DNA from: Diogma glabrata
Lineage: Eukaryota; Arthropoda; Insecta; Diptera; Cylindrotomidae
NCBI GenBank assembly: GCA_963693315.1
Contig: OY856187.1
Span: 425,995,748 to 426,059,747 of the forward strand
DNA length: 64,000 nt
Direction of reading: 5' to 3'
Part shown: positions 35,656-49,600 of the stretch, piece by piece
Position numbering within the stretch: position 1 is the first letter of the stretch
Layout of the letters: each line of letters begins with the position of its first letter
Made by a program: the position numbers and the translations under genes
The notes under the pieces: generated by a model
The model's input: the letters and a program-made list of their open reading frames with translations, nothing else
What the model was told of the DNA's origin: nothing
Database searches by the model: none

Positions 35656-37230
35656 GGATATATTGATTTAAAAACCAAAAAACAATTATACACTAACAAC
35701 GCTAATTGTCCAAGAATATATGGTAACCCAAAATGTCACAAAGAAGGATTTCCACTCCGACCTATAGTATCATCAATAAACTCACCTTCATACAATCTAT
35801 CCAAATACATAGGAAACATATTATCTAATATAATTGATAAAGATAACATAAATATTCAAAATTCGTATGATTTTAAAAAATTTATTTCAACCGTCAAAGT
35901 TCCTGTCAATCATAAATTTATCTCGTTCGACGTCATAAGCCTATTCACAAATATCCCCATAGATCTGGTGATTCAAATTATAAATAAAAATTGGCCCTTG
36001 ATAGAAACATTCACTAATATACCCAAGGATACATTTCTTAATACTATAAACTTCTGTGTAATTAAATGTAATTATTTTAAATACCAAAATATTTTTTATA
36101 AACAAAAATTCGGTTGTGCTATGGGAAATCCTTTATCTCCTATATTGGCCAATATTGTAATGGATGATTTAATAAAAGAAACAATACATAAAATCGATAT
36201 CCCCATTCCGTTTTTCAAAAAATATGTTGATGACTGTATAAGTATGCTTCTAGAACACCATATTAATACTGTATTAAATAGTTTAAATTCATATCATCAT
36301 AAATTACAATTTACTTTTGAAATAGAGAAAAACAATCAATTACCATTCCTGGATGTTTTACTAATTAAAAATTCAGATAATGATAATATAATAACAAATT
36401 GGTATCAGAAACCTACTTCCACAGATCGACTATTAAATTATCACTCATATCATGCATTTAAATACAAAAAAGCTACCATCTCAGGATTACTTCATAGAGT
36501 ATTTACATTAAGTGACCAATCTTTCTGGAATCAAAACATCGAAATAATCAAAAAGATTTTAACCAAAAATAATTATCCTACCAGCTTGATTGATATGATG
36601 ATCGGTAATAAGCTTCGGTTTCTCAATGGTGAACTAATAAGAATTGTTATTACCCCTCCACCCGAAGATAATAACAACAAACAATTTTGCAGTATGCTGT
36701 ACATTCAAGGTCTTTCGGAAAACCTTAATAAAATGTTTAAAAACAATAACATCAACACACACATTACTTTCAAAAATCATATAAAGTTAGATTCTGTCTT
36801 CAGTAATATAAAAGATAAAATCCCTCCATTACAACAATCTAACGTCATATATAACATTCCGTGTTTGGATTGTGTTGGTAACTATGTCGGTCAAACAGGA
36901 AGGCATTTGAGTGACCGTATCAAAGATCACGAAAGAGATTCCAGACCGAAACCATCAACTCCTTCCTCGTCTCTTTCCACACTACCAATAAACAATATGA
37001 CATCACCCAACTCTCCATTCAAATCTGCACTTGCATCTCATGCAAGAGAAAAACAACACAAATTTGACTTTAGCAACTACAAAATACTAGGTAAACAGTC
37101 CAATTTTAAGAAACGATTAATATTAGAAGCTTGCCACATATTAACCCAAAATAATGCCGTTAATCTACGTAGTGACACGGATAATCTATCCACCATATAT
37201 TCTGCTATTCTATCTGTTCAAGGACAATAA
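35656..37230 (+). pseudogene. Penelope-like RT/GIY-YIG, 5'-truncated sister copy
   Basis: Homology to the minus-strand copy starts at codon GYIDLKTK (35656) and is continuous to the TAA at 37228-37230, with no stop or frameshift. It keeps the palm (CAMGNPLSPILAN, YVDD) and the whole nuclease but lacks the N-terminal quarter. The frame runs open upstream to 35584 only by reading antisense across the junction. A GTG at 35968 is not a plausible start, and no Met or promoter is evident. The translated part is essentially identical to the other copy, so the duplication is recent. Confidence 0.9.
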
Positions 37231-38148
37231 CAAGACATGAAATTAAGTCATAAAAACAAAACACATATATAAACATAACATCAATAATTTTAGACATTCT
37301 TTGATCTTTTTATTTTCAATCTATTCATTACAATCATTTACAATAACTTTTAGAAAATTCGGTTAACTAGATCTTTATAAAATAAAAAGAATTTTTCTAC
37401 TCAATTTCATTTTACTGAAAGCAATAACTAAAAACACTTGACAACAATTCAATTATTTACATATAGCTTTTTATCTGCTTTTTACTTAACAATATTTCAT
37501 TAATAAAATAATTCGAACACTCACATAAATATTAGAATTTGGCAAAACACAATTAACTGATTAAGAATTCTTTAGTTTGATTCAAAATACATAAATGAAA
37601 ATAACGATTTTTAAGTTGATTTTGTTGGTTGGAATCTCAATTAACAGAAAGATATGGTAACAATAACATATCTAAATTGACAAACTAATATAATTTTCAC
37701 TGGATAAAAATGAATGCCATCTCTTTTTTAACCATCGAGTAATTATTGAGCAAAACATATTACAAAATTGTAGTAATTCAAACCGATAAACAAGCTATAC
37801 TATCCCAATAATTAGTCATTAACGCGTATTTAATAATTGTCAAATTTACAAGTCATTCTTCCTTTTAAAAAATAAGAATCCATTATAAATTGAAAAAACC
37901 CAACATAGTATAAATAAAATATAATTAAAAATTTTACAGATTTCTGACAATTAAATAGCTAATTTTTTAAATTTTTAAACTATCTCATAAAACTTAATGT
38001 TTTTTGTTGTGCATTTTGTGTTGTATTTTATAATACAACATAAATATATTATTTTTAAGGATTTTAAATGTAAGTAATTTATCTATTAATTAATGTGTAA
38101 AAACTTTTGCTAAAGGATAAAATTTTTTGTAATTAAACAGTAATTCCT

Positions 38149-38179
38149 CTGAAGAAGTTTGCAAATATAGCAAACGAAA
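38149..38179 (+). ncRNA. Hammerhead-ribozyme-like core, right Penelope copy
   Basis: The mirror copy of the motif at 32394-32424, identical in sequence, in the 3' region of the plus-strand copy about 920 bp after its stop codon. Confidence 0.5.
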
Positions 38180-39286
38180 TTAATTAGGAAAAAATAATTA
38201 AAATCAATAAATAACATCTCGCAAATTTAATAAAATAGATTATGTTTTATTAAACAACAAAAAACTAACCATTGGCACCGAAGAACCCAAACAATTTTAA
38301 CCAAACTAAAGTTTAAATTACGGTGAAAAAATCAAACCAAACTACTCAATATTTTTAGAATTTTTGAAAAAGTTTTAATATTTGATTTTGTAAGAATTTT
38401 TTGAATATATTTAGAATTTTGAAATTTAGATATTTTAAATTTTTGATTTTATTATAATTTTTGGAATTTAGAAAAAAAATTCAATTATTGATTTTGTAAT
38501 AATTTTTGCAATATTTTTAGAATTTTGGAAAAAGTTTGAATTTTTAAGAATTTTTGGAATATTATTGGAATTTAGAAAAAGTTTAAATATTTGATTTTAT
38601 TCTAATTTTTGGAATATTTTTAAAATCTTGAAAAAAGTTTCAATTTTTGATTCTGTTATAATTTTTGCAAAATTTTTAGAATTTTGAAAAAAAATAGAGT
38701 TTTTGAGTTTTATATATATTTTTGGAATTTCGAAAAAAGTTTCAATTTTTGAATTTGTTATAATTTTTGCAATATTTTTAGAATTTTGGAGAAGTTTGAA
38801 TTTTTAAGAATTTTTGGATTATTATTGGAATTTAAAAAAAGTTTAAATATTTGATTTTATTCTAATTTTTGAAATATTTTGGGAATTTCGAAAAAAGTTT
38901 GATTTTATTTAATTTTTACAATTTTTTGGAATTTTGAAAGATATATGAATTTGTGATTTTGTAATATTTTCTCGAAACGCTAAATGGAGAGGTTTTTGAG
39001 CAGTTTGCCGGGTGTATCATCTTTTCACTAAATTATGTTAATATATGATCTGTTATAATTTTCCGGTAACGTATTGATGTTTTGTGTTAGTTTTGTAAAA
39101 AATTTCTAAACACAGATAAAAACATACTTGTACTTAACAATGAGTTATGTTTGATATATACCGCTGCCCAAAACTAAAAACCATATGCTCATAAAAGTTT
39201 TTAGGCCGCAAACTATATCGAAATCCTTAACACAGACCGAAGTCTTGATATCTCAGAGCTTGAGATTTCAGCCCCTCCATATTTTA

Positions 39287-40612
39287 TGATTGTCTTGCCA
39301 ACAATTACTCTATTTACTTCCTAGTATAAATTGTTCCTAACGGTGGTCCAATTATGTATGGTTAACAATTGGACTGGACCACACACGACCTCATTTAAAT
39401 TGAAGGTAAAACTCTTTCATAGAAAATTTATAAAAATACGTGATTAAATTGATGTATTTAATACATTCAATTTAAATTTTTTTAAACTAAAGATTAGGTT
39501 AAGTATTTAAGATTGTTTTTATATGTCAGTGCCCGCTTAGCTGTTATTAATAAACTTAAACTGTGAACAGTGGAAGGTTGTGTAAGCTATTTAACATAAA
39601 GTAAATAAGTGCAGTTGAAATCTTAAAAAAGGAACTGCTTATAACCATTAATAAATACTTGATATATTTTGTAACTTTGAAATACTTAACCTAAAACTTA
39701 GTTTAAGAAAATTAAGAATGTTTCCAGAACAATCTCTTCGCAAAAATAAGAGTCATGAGGATTAAATTTTTTGTACAGTGGCTAAGGACTGGAAAATATC
39801 AGTTTGAGAAGTGTTCCAGAAAAGAGATTTGGTTTTTTGCTTATATTTAATGTCTCTATAGTCCTTTGTTACAAAATTGTTTTGTAAAATTGAAACGCTA
39901 TTGTAAAATACTCGGAGGACTAAAGAAATAAAATTATTTTTTTATTTGATAAAGGTTTTGTTGAAAATTATAAATAGATGTATCTTTATGATCTAAGCTG
40001 CGTAAACTTCAACAGTAACCCATATCCCAAAAACAAAGTGAACGAGCCATCTGAAACGAATAAAGAATATTGCAACATAAAACCCAGCCACTTTAATCAA
40101 TGTTATTATTAAATAAACTTTTTGTGTTATTAATAAACAAACTTTTTAATAACAACAATAAAGAATACAAACATAAATTTTATTAATAAATTAAATTATT
40201 TTTTTGTGCTCTTTTTCTCCCTGCTATTTACGTAATTCTCTTAAATCTCTTCTACTAATGTATTTATAAAAAAAAAAAATTTAACCACAAATCCACTTCG
40301 TATCTATTATTTATATATATTGAAGCAATTCAAGTTTTTTACTTTAGTTATTTTAAAGAAATCGCGATTATAAGAAGCTTATAAAAATTTCATAAACAAA
40401 ATACACAAATTTCATATTTGTTTAAAAATTAACTGTGATTTAAATTGGAAATATAAATAAATTAAAATAAATACGATGGTAATAAAAAATACAAAAAAGT
40501 ACTAAAGTGGTTGTTATAGTTGTTAAAAAAGTGGTTTTTTGATATTATAGTGATACATTTGTATATTTAATCGAATTATTGTGTTTTTTTAACAAAAATT
40601 TTTAATCAGAAA
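39287..40612. promoter_or_regulatory. Upstream region of the icarapin-like gene
   Basis: AT-rich sequence between the repeat element and the ATG at 40613. It should hold the promoter and 5' UTR. No convincing TATA box/initiator pair could be chosen. The bases before the ATG (TCAGAAA) are compatible with an insect start context. Confidence 0.4.
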
Positions 40613-40676
40613 ATGAAATTTATTTTTGGTGTCTTGATAGCCGGCCTGGTTATTTGTGTGGTTCAAAGTTTTCCAG
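40613..40676 (+). CDS. Icarapin-like exon 1 (signal peptide)
   Basis: ATG to the donor CCAG|GTATGT. It encodes MKFIFGVLIAGLVICVVQSF plus P and one base of a split codon (phase 1). The hydrophobic core is ideal for a signal peptide, with cleavage likely near the exon boundary. Confidence 0.88.
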
Positions 40677-43600
40677 GTATGTCGGATTTGAGTAAATAAA
40701 CGTTATATTAATATAACTAGAATTTGCCTCAAATTTTGGCGAATGATCAAACAAATTGTGAGATGCGACAAAATACACCGCCTTCACTAGTGTGTAGATT
40801 AAAACAGTAAACAAAAACAAACCATGTTTACCATTATATATATAGTCATTAATCATTATATTTCTAATTATTGGTTATATATATTCCTTTTAAAACAATA
40901 TAGAGTAGCTGAGACAACAGATAAGGTAAGGTTATTATGCGGTTAATTTCTCTAAATTAAGGTTTATACATTTTTAAATTATGTATGAATCCTGATACGC
41001 TATTTAAACACTTGACACGATAATAAGTTTTACAATACATCTATTAAATATTGTCTGTTGCTAGTTGCCAAAATAGTTTGACTTTTTAAAATAAGCATTG
41101 CCAGACTGAAAACTACTTTAGGAAAATATACTGTAGAGTACTGATTCAATTAAAATTGAAATTATTTTATAACTAAAAAATAATTATAAATAGCTATATT
41201 TGAAAATTAAATTAGTTTTAATAGGAGTAAAACTAATTTGATTTTTAAACATAGCTATTTATAATTACTTTTAGAGCATTCGATTCGTTCAAATTAAATT
41301 ATGTTTGTTGACAAAACAAGTAAAACTTTTTTAACGAAAAAACAACAATGATTCAACACGCAAGTCGGAGTAAAAGAAATACGTCTAGTACATTAAAAAA
41401 TAGTGTATTTATTAACAAGCGCCAAATTATACTCCTGCCCTTTTGCACGAACATAAAAGTTTATACACGAGCGTAGTGAGAGCTTTCAATTCACTTGATT
41501 ATATTCTAATATTCTGTGCGAGTTTTACACTGTATTGTTTCAACGAATTTTATTTAATTTGTTATGCGCAAAAAAATACACTGAAAAATTGTTTACTTGT
41601 TTAACACGAAGTTTTTTAATTCGATTTTCCATCTATTTACATATTTCGTAAACTATTACTGATACTTAGATAGCTATCATAATAATTAATAAATAACCAA
41701 CAATGATGAGATGTCTTACATTAAATTACTAAAACCTGTATCATAAATGATAGTTTCTAGTTTAATCGTATAAAAATAATATTTCAATATGAAAATTGTA
41801 AAATGGTTTTGTACAACAAAACCGCTAAGACGGGTGTTTGTTATTTTTTGTTCTTCATATCAAAATTATCATTACGCTAAAAAGTTCAAATGAATTAATT
41901 TTTAAGTGCAACAAATAACAATCAAATAACATTGAATTAAATTTACTATACATCAACGTTGGGTATTGTAATTTTGTTATTTTTGTTCAACCGAAAACAA
42001 AATAGAATCACAATGCTACGGAAATTAAATCCAATTTTCACGATTTATCTATTAATGATGTTTTTGTTGATGTTACTGGTAGCGGCGGGTTGGCGGTTTG
42101 TATATGTATTGCTTTCGTATTTAAATTGAATAATCGCTCAAAACAAAATAAAATAAAAATATCAAATAAAACCACAGATGGGCGAGGTTATTATTATTAT
42201 AATACAACTAGACTTGACTTTTATAGAATATTGTTGGTAAATTTGGAATGATGATGTCATATTAGGATGCTAATTTACAACTTTAAAGGATTTTTTTAGT
42301 AAGGAATTTCCAAATTTTAAGAATCTGTTGATCAGTTATATAATATTTATTTATTTATCTAGAACGAAAAATGAAACTTTAAAGTACGAGCTAGTTGTTT
42401 ACGGCCGAGGTCTAGCTGAGGACGAAATTACTAGTGAGTAGCTTTAAAACACGTTTAAAGTTTCAGGTAAATACAAAATTTTATTTCATACTGGAAATTT
42501 ATTAAAATAAAAAGAAATGAGTTTTAAATTTTGCTCAAAAAATTGAACTTTAACATCCTAGGACTTCATAAAATTTTATAAAGTCCTAGGACGTTAAAGT
42601 TCAACTTTTTGTACCATAAATAGTCCGAAAAATGTCGTTTTAGATATCAGTATGAAATAAAAAAAGTTAATTCATTGAGCTGTGCCACCTCACTGTTTAA
42701 AATTGATTATTTATTTACTATTACCTCTTACTCACACAGCATACTAATGGATCGAACGTGTAAAATTTTGATTGGGTAGGATTAACTTGACTTAAAAAGA
42801 GAGCACAGAATAAATTTTTCATTATATAGAATTCAAGCTTTTTTTAAATTAGATTAAGTTAAGATTAGACCAGGTTTTAAGACTAAAAGTTTGATTTAAA
42901 ATATTATATAGGACGTTTCACAGCCAGTTTTAGATTTTTGATTGTAAATAAATTAAATATTCTTTATGAATAAAACTGGTAATTAGCTATTAAATAGTGA
43001 AGTCGTTTTAATGTCACGCTAATTTCTGATATGCACACACTTGTAGTTCTTAATTCTAAAACACAGTTAAAATAATCCATTTCAACTTCAACTATGCGTT
43101 TACATTTACACAAATAACTTTGTAAAAATAAAATATTTGCATTATTGATTAACACAATTAATTTTATATTTCAAGGTGATCTTATGAAATTAATTCCATT
43201 TGTTATAAAATTAAGATGAAGTAGTTTAAATGATTTTCACATGCAAATACACAAAAGCATGTGATGTGATAATCATTTAAACTTTTATATCATATAATTA
43301 TTACTAACAGCAATTTTGATCTGTTCATAGATACTATTTTTGGTTGAAGTATTTTAATGTCTCATCTTTAACCACAAAAAATTCTACGGTAATAACCACA
43401 AGTTTTTCATTCTGTTTTTACTTGGGACGCAAGCATATTGTCTTCTGATTAAAAGCAAGCCGGCAAACTGAGTTAGTAATACTTTACTTTAATAAAAGTA
43501 AAAAAATGAATTCAGTAGTTTAAGATTGTATCGATTCATTTTATAAATAATTATTCTTCGAAATTTGAAATTAACAACTAAACGTAATTCACCTTGACAG

Positions 43601-46600
43601 TTTTTGTAAAATCGATAAATAAATTTTTATGAGTTAGTTGAAGGCGACCTTTAAGAACTTACTTACAGTAAAGTGTATAAGTTTTGCAATTTCTAGAAAA
43701 ACTGAGTGACAGTTATTTCAAAATTTAAAAGAATGTTAGTTTGTGTTGAAAAAATTTTTTGAATAAATTTATAATCTTGAAATATATAAGTTATTAATTG
43801 GAAATTTATAGAGGAAGAATGCGTATATTGCAATAGCAAAAGTATGTTATATTTGAATTAATAAAGGAACTCCCGCTTTACAATAAACCAGTATTGTTGA
43901 TAATTTGATAAAAAAAACTAAAAGTGACTTTGAATAAGTTTGAGAATATTAAAAAATCCTTCTGTTTATGCACAAGCAATGAATGGAACATTTCGAATTT
44001 TTTATTAAATTTGAATATGGGCTATTAGAATTTTAAAGATTTTGACAAAGTTTCTTAAATTATTCTAAAATATAAGACTCGAAAGCTTTACACAATGTTG
44101 AATAGATTAAATCAGATTTTGAAAAGTTAACAGATAATTAAGTAAATTAATATCGTTTCTAAGCTTTCAAACCTAGTTTGTTCCTTAAAATGGAAACAAT
44201 CGCTTGAATCTGTGCCACCTGTCACGCTTGAGACAAATGCGGTCTTCTTTTAAAAATTATATTTTGTCCATGAGCTGGCATATAGAGTTTATCATCCCAA
44301 ACTTTTTTTTGTAATCAAAAATTTTCTCGTCAATGTAATTGTATCAATTTATTCAGTTGGAGTTTACTTGCAGACCAGTTATGGATGATTTTTAGAAAAA
44401 AATCTGAAAAGAAAGTTATAATGCAAATCAAGCTTCAACAAAATTAAATCCCAGGAATATATGTTATACCAAAGTTCCATCAAGATCTCGTGCAATACAA
44501 AAATTAAATTACAAAAATTGAAAACATAAAAATATTAAAAACAGTTTTCATTATAAAAATTAAGTTAAATTATATTTTAAATTGCTTATGTTTGCGCCAA
44601 CTCATATGTGATAACAGTATCTATTCAGGGCCGGATAAAATAATTGTCATCTCTTCATCTCGGCCTTGGATACATTTGCAATAACATTTGTAAGTTACAG
44701 AACAATGTCATACAATATTAACATTTAAAACTCATATTAAAAACATTTATCATTCTAATTATATCTAAACTAAATTTAAAATAATTAAATGATATTCATA
44801 TAATGGACGTGCATGTAAATCTACTGAACTCATTTCATTGATAAAGTCATAATGAATTCCGGCAAAAAATCTTGACACCTTTATTTTTGTATTTTTACTT
44901 ATGGTAGTATAAAGCTAAAGTTATCAAGAAAAACCTTTACGCAATTCAAAAACGTATTTTGAATTTTAATTGTAGAAAATAAATAAAAGAATAATTAAAA
45001 ATATATACAACTCTTACAATACCACTTCTTTGTGCTATGTACTCACGTAGGAAAAGTTAACTAAATAAAATAATACAATTATTACAACAGCATTTAAACG
45101 AACTTATAGGTCATTGCAAAATAGAAGAACGTATTTGGAACTTGATTGAACTTCCTTGTTTATGAATTTTAAACAGCGTCCTAAATCCCTCCTCAACTTA
45201 TTCTATTTACTGAAAATAAGGAAAACAATACATTTCAGGTATCAATAATTTTTATTTTGTTTTTATTGAGTATATTTTGAGTATATAGTTACTTAAGTAC
45301 TGCAGTAAACTGCAGTAAGAATGTTTGAAGATCGAAACAAAGTTTTGATTTCTAATATAGCCGAGATCGGTAGTATTCTTAAAGTCCAAAATGCTTATTA
45401 TATTTTTTGCACGATCGATATAAATTCAACTAAAATCATTTAAATCACCAAAATTAAAATTAAACCTTTAATGTTGTAAATACAGGTTCCTAAATTTTGC
45501 AATTTGCTTTTTACAATTACTTCTAAATCGTGAAGTTTTAATGTTTTTATAAGAATATATTTAAAGCTGGTCCTACTAAATTGACCTATATATTTATAGT
45601 TATGAAACAAAATCACCTTTCATCACATTCTGGGTCTCCATTACTGGTAAGTAAATACTTACTTCATGATCGGTAAGTATTTACTTTCCGATCCATGGGT
45701 TGAAACCTAACTTCCTATGTTTGTTTTCGAAGCAGTAAACATTCAAATCTGCCTGATCGTGCATAATATGGTTAAACATAAATTCATAAATTACGTGTCG
45801 GTCGTTTAAAAATTACAATTTTGTTTTGTTTTTTGCACAATTTAAATTAAAAGATGAAAAATAACAATGAATTTAGGAATACAATGCAACATGTTTAATT
45901 TTAAAGGTTGTTTTTGAATACAATAATGTCTATTCAACATTCATAGAGACACACTAATAGTATACAAAACAAAATCAAAGTTGCAAACTGACAGGAGCCT
46001 TAAGTCAAACTATAACATCATTTTGAATAAAGGATAGAAGTTAATCAGCAGAGTGGTATAATCTGCTGTTTACGAGGTTGATAATTAGTACGAGGTTAAT
46101 GATTTAACCAGGACGCCCAGCAACTTAACATACGTTAAGCAAACTACATATAAGTATAAACTAATCTAAGAACCTTCATTAGCAAGTAATTTTAACAACC
46201 CAAAATTATGTTTTTCTACGTAAGCAGACGATAAGTCTATTTTTATGCAGGCTTAATCCCCTGTGAAAATCGTTTTTCTCTCACTAGAGCAAAATCCAAT
46301 TTCGCTATACAACAAATTGTAGTTGCTGTATTTTCATGTAATTATACAATGTTTTTAAAATAAAGCAACCATGAAAAAATAGAATATGATTTTTGAATGT
46401 TATGTTGTCGATTTGTAATTTAATAATTTATAGTGAATTTGGTTTATAATATTTTTTCTATGCGAAAAGTACTCACTAGTGAAACAGAATAACAAATTAT
46501 AGTTGCTATGGTTGTTCATATAATTTTACAAAGTATTTTAAACAACGTAGCCATGAAAAAATAGAATATGAATTTTGAATGTTTTGTTGTCGATTTCTAA

Positions 46601-49600
46601 CTTTTTAATATTTAGTAAATCTCGATTATATATTACTATCATAGAAAAAATTGCATTTCCTACGCGAGATAAAAACGTTTTTCGTTCGTAAACCTGTCTC
46701 ACTCGACGCTAGTACGTCTCGTGAACAAATGTTTACTCACGAAAAAAACAATGTTTTCATCTCTTGTAGGAAAATATACTACTCTTGCACGACCAGGCGA
46801 TTTCGCCTGTTTCTGATTCTTAAATAAACATACTGTGTTTCGTTTACCAATCACAGGTCGGTAAGTAATTACTTACCGATATGCAGGTGGTAAGTAATTA
46901 CTCACCGATCATGCAGGCGGTAAGTAATTACTTACCGTTAAGGGTATGAATAAAAGCAATTTTGTCAAATATATTTGCAGGTCAACTTACTAGCTTCAAC
47001 TTTAAATAATATTTTTTCAAAACTATTGCAATTAACAGATTTAAAACAACTTATTTTAAAAAATATTCGAGGAAAGTTAGTTTTGCAACAAAAAAACTTA
47101 AAGAATTATGATGAAACGCAGAGCTTACTATTTTGAAATGAAATTTTCTTTAAAACATTAAGGCCTGAGCTAAACTATGCGAAATATGCGAACTATGTTT
47201 TTAAAAAATAATGTATATAACGTAATTATAGAAAAAAACATTACGGAAACAAAACATTTAAAAAACAAAAGAAAAACGGAAACATTACATTTTTTTTAAA
47301 AAGCTTTATTCGCATTAAAACATTACTTTTTTAAAAACATAGTTCGCATATTTCGCATAGTTTAGCTCAGGTGTATAGCCCGCCTAAAACTTAAAATTAA
47401 TTTTATTTTTTAAATAATTTTTATTGATCGTGCAAAAAATATAATAAGCATTTTGAGCATTAAGAGTATTACCGATTTCGGATATATTAGAGATCTCGAC
47501 TTTGTCTCGATCTCAAAACATATATCCTCAATCGGCAAAACACTCTTACGGCCCTTAACACTTAAATAACTATAATATCGTAGAAAAAATTGAATTTCTT
47601 ACGCGAGATGAAAACACTGTTTTTCGTGAGTGAAAGTTACTTAATTTTACGAAGCAAAATGTACTATTAATTTCGATTGAAAACTCTTAAATTGTTTATA
47701 CAAGCAATACTCTCTCTCTTCCGATTGTTTTTGCGCTTTTGACCGATTGTTTTTGCGCTTTTGACCGATTGTTAGTTAAATAACTGTAACAAATGATTTA
47801 TTTTGCTCAAATAGTGTGGATGAAGCATTTTTTAATCAGTCAACAAGTAAGTATTTTAATCACTTCCAATGTAAATTACGTAGCTTTGCATGGATATTTG
47901 ATAAAAGAAATCTGATCAACCCTAAAAATCCTTTAAATTCACTTATTTTACTCATTGATTCAAGAACTCATGATTGTTTCTATCAATTACAATTTTTATC
48001 GAGTTCAAGTAAATCAATTGACAGGTAAACGAGAAATTAATATTAAAACACGTTTCGAAATGAAACGAAGAAAATTAAACGTATTATATCGTCTACGTGC
48101 GATCCATTACAGTTAAAATTTTACTACCATTGTTATTTTTATTATTATTACTATAAGGTTTTATTCTTTTGTAATAATCATAAAAACAAGAAAATACAAA
48201 AAATTGTAGTAAGGTGAAAAAATGTTTTAGTTTTTCTTTTATATTAAAGAGGTGTTTTGTAGTTATGTTTATAAAACCGTTGAGCTTTCTGGTTACTGAT
48301 TTTGTTAAAATTTATTTCTGATGCAAATCTACATAAAGATTAAAACCCGTGGCTGATAAGAAGAACTACTTTCGAAAAAATTTATTTGATTCAATTTCTA
48401 TCGCTATTCATTTTTATGTTTTCTTTTTACTTATAATTTATATTCAATTTAATTTAATTCAAACCAATTCTGTCATATTTTTTTTACTCCAATGTTTTAT
48501 TCATGTTTTTACTTTTTTAACAAAAATAATCAGCTACCAGTATCCGTATATGTACATTAAAAAAATAAATTGACATTCAGTGAAATAAACGTACAAAAAA
48601 ATCAAATATATTACAGTGAGCTTAATGGTATATTGTTACAATTTATTCTCGTTATCCGGTTACAGATAATTTTTTTGTTAGTTTGTACAATAAAAAAAAC
48701 TAACGAAGTATCATAAACTCAGTAAGCTAGTTATATGAGTAATTCAAATGATAATTGATTTTTTGTTTGTTGACTTTTTGATGATAAATGGAATGAAATA
48801 AAAGAGTTAATAGATCGCCGTTTAATGAATCATTATAGTTATTATTATAGAAAATGGATTTTTCATGTCAATTAATTATAAATATTCTGCAATGTGGATA
48901 TGTATCTTGAACACCAAATAAGATCAATGATTTTGATTTCAAAATTTTTAATCCACTTATAAACGTTTAGTTTTTATTTTGCTTCACAGGAAATTATTTT
49001 GGTAAAACTTTATGATTTAAAAATTATACTCTTATACATTTAATTAAAACTACACATTTAATTCACGATCAAAAAACGATAAACATAGGCAAACTTGTTA
49101 TTATTTTTATCAATGCAAAAAGAAAAGCACACCCACGAAATAAAAATTATTTTGGATAACACCTAACAAAGTTAAATTCATATTATTTCGTAACACCAAT
49201 TAAGCTTAAATAAATACCTTAGTGTCCTACCCCAAAAAAGAAAAATACAAACACAAAACACGACCATGAGAAGTTTTCCAATGACTATTCTAAGCTCGAA
49301 AATAAAATAATTTCAAAAATTTCACATTGAAAATTGATTTTATTGAAAGTTTTATTTCTGGAAAATTTATGATAAAAATCGAATAAAGAGAAATTCTTGT
49401 TATTTCCTTTTAAATATTTTTAGTTATAGATTTTTTTTACGTTGGTGAATGATTTTTGAAAGATTTAGCAAGAGAACTTTAATACTGATATCAGTGGGTG
49501 TTAGAATAGCATCAACATAAATTCTGTTTTGCGTCACACGTTTTGAGTGCAAAGGTTGTTTTCTATTTGAGTGTATAAAGCTAACAGAAATTGGTTTTGT

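Larger units (their letters stand above)
32269..38346. mobile_element. Head-to-head pair of Penelope-like retroelements
   Basis: Two copies face each other: a minus-strand copy (about 32269-35637) and a plus-strand copy (about 35656-38304). The inverted arms 32269-34917 and 35656-38304 have the same length, 2,649 bp, and differ by only a few substitutions by eye. The unit is flanked by a 13-bp direct repeat CAATATTTTTAGA (32256-32268 and 38347-38359), although this phrase also recurs in the surrounding A/T array. The right end has about 42 bp not present on the left. Inverted or tandem partial copies are a known habit of Penelope-like elements. Confidence 0.9.
31241..39286 (+). mobile_element. 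Non-coding repeat element, copy 3, split by a Penelope-like insertion
   Basis: 31241-32268 carries the TTCGGTCTGAAAGACCTAAG end, the CCGGCCGGCCGCCCGGCCG island (about 31371-31389) and the GTCAAGTGTGTCAAAAG minisatellite. 38347-39286 carries the A/T array and the CAGACCGAAGTCTTGATATC / CAGCCCCTCCATAT end. The intervening 6,078 bp are the Penelope-like pair. Joined in order, the two parts follow the same layout as the copy at 14622-16396. Confidence 0.85.
45325..47520. mobile_element. 2.2-kb fold-back element in intron 1
   Basis: The terminal arms, about 45325-45425 and 47425-47520, are inverted and share AAAATGCTTATTATATTTTT, TTGCACGATC and ATCGGTA-TA-TCTTAA. Inside are GGTAAGTA-TTACTTACC palindromes near both ends (45650-45705 and 46857-46937), a 180-bp tandem duplication (46280-46620) and a nested MITE (47164-47371). 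No protein is encoded. Confidence 0.68.

Noticed and set aside
35968..37230. Start of the plus-strand Penelope protein at 35968
   Set aside because: The codon is GTG in the middle of a conserved RT motif; homology extends upstream to 35656, so it is not a real start.
46857..46937. CRISPR-like array of palindromic repeats
   Set aside because: Only three units with 10-bp spacers, in a eukaryotic intron, inside a fold-back element.
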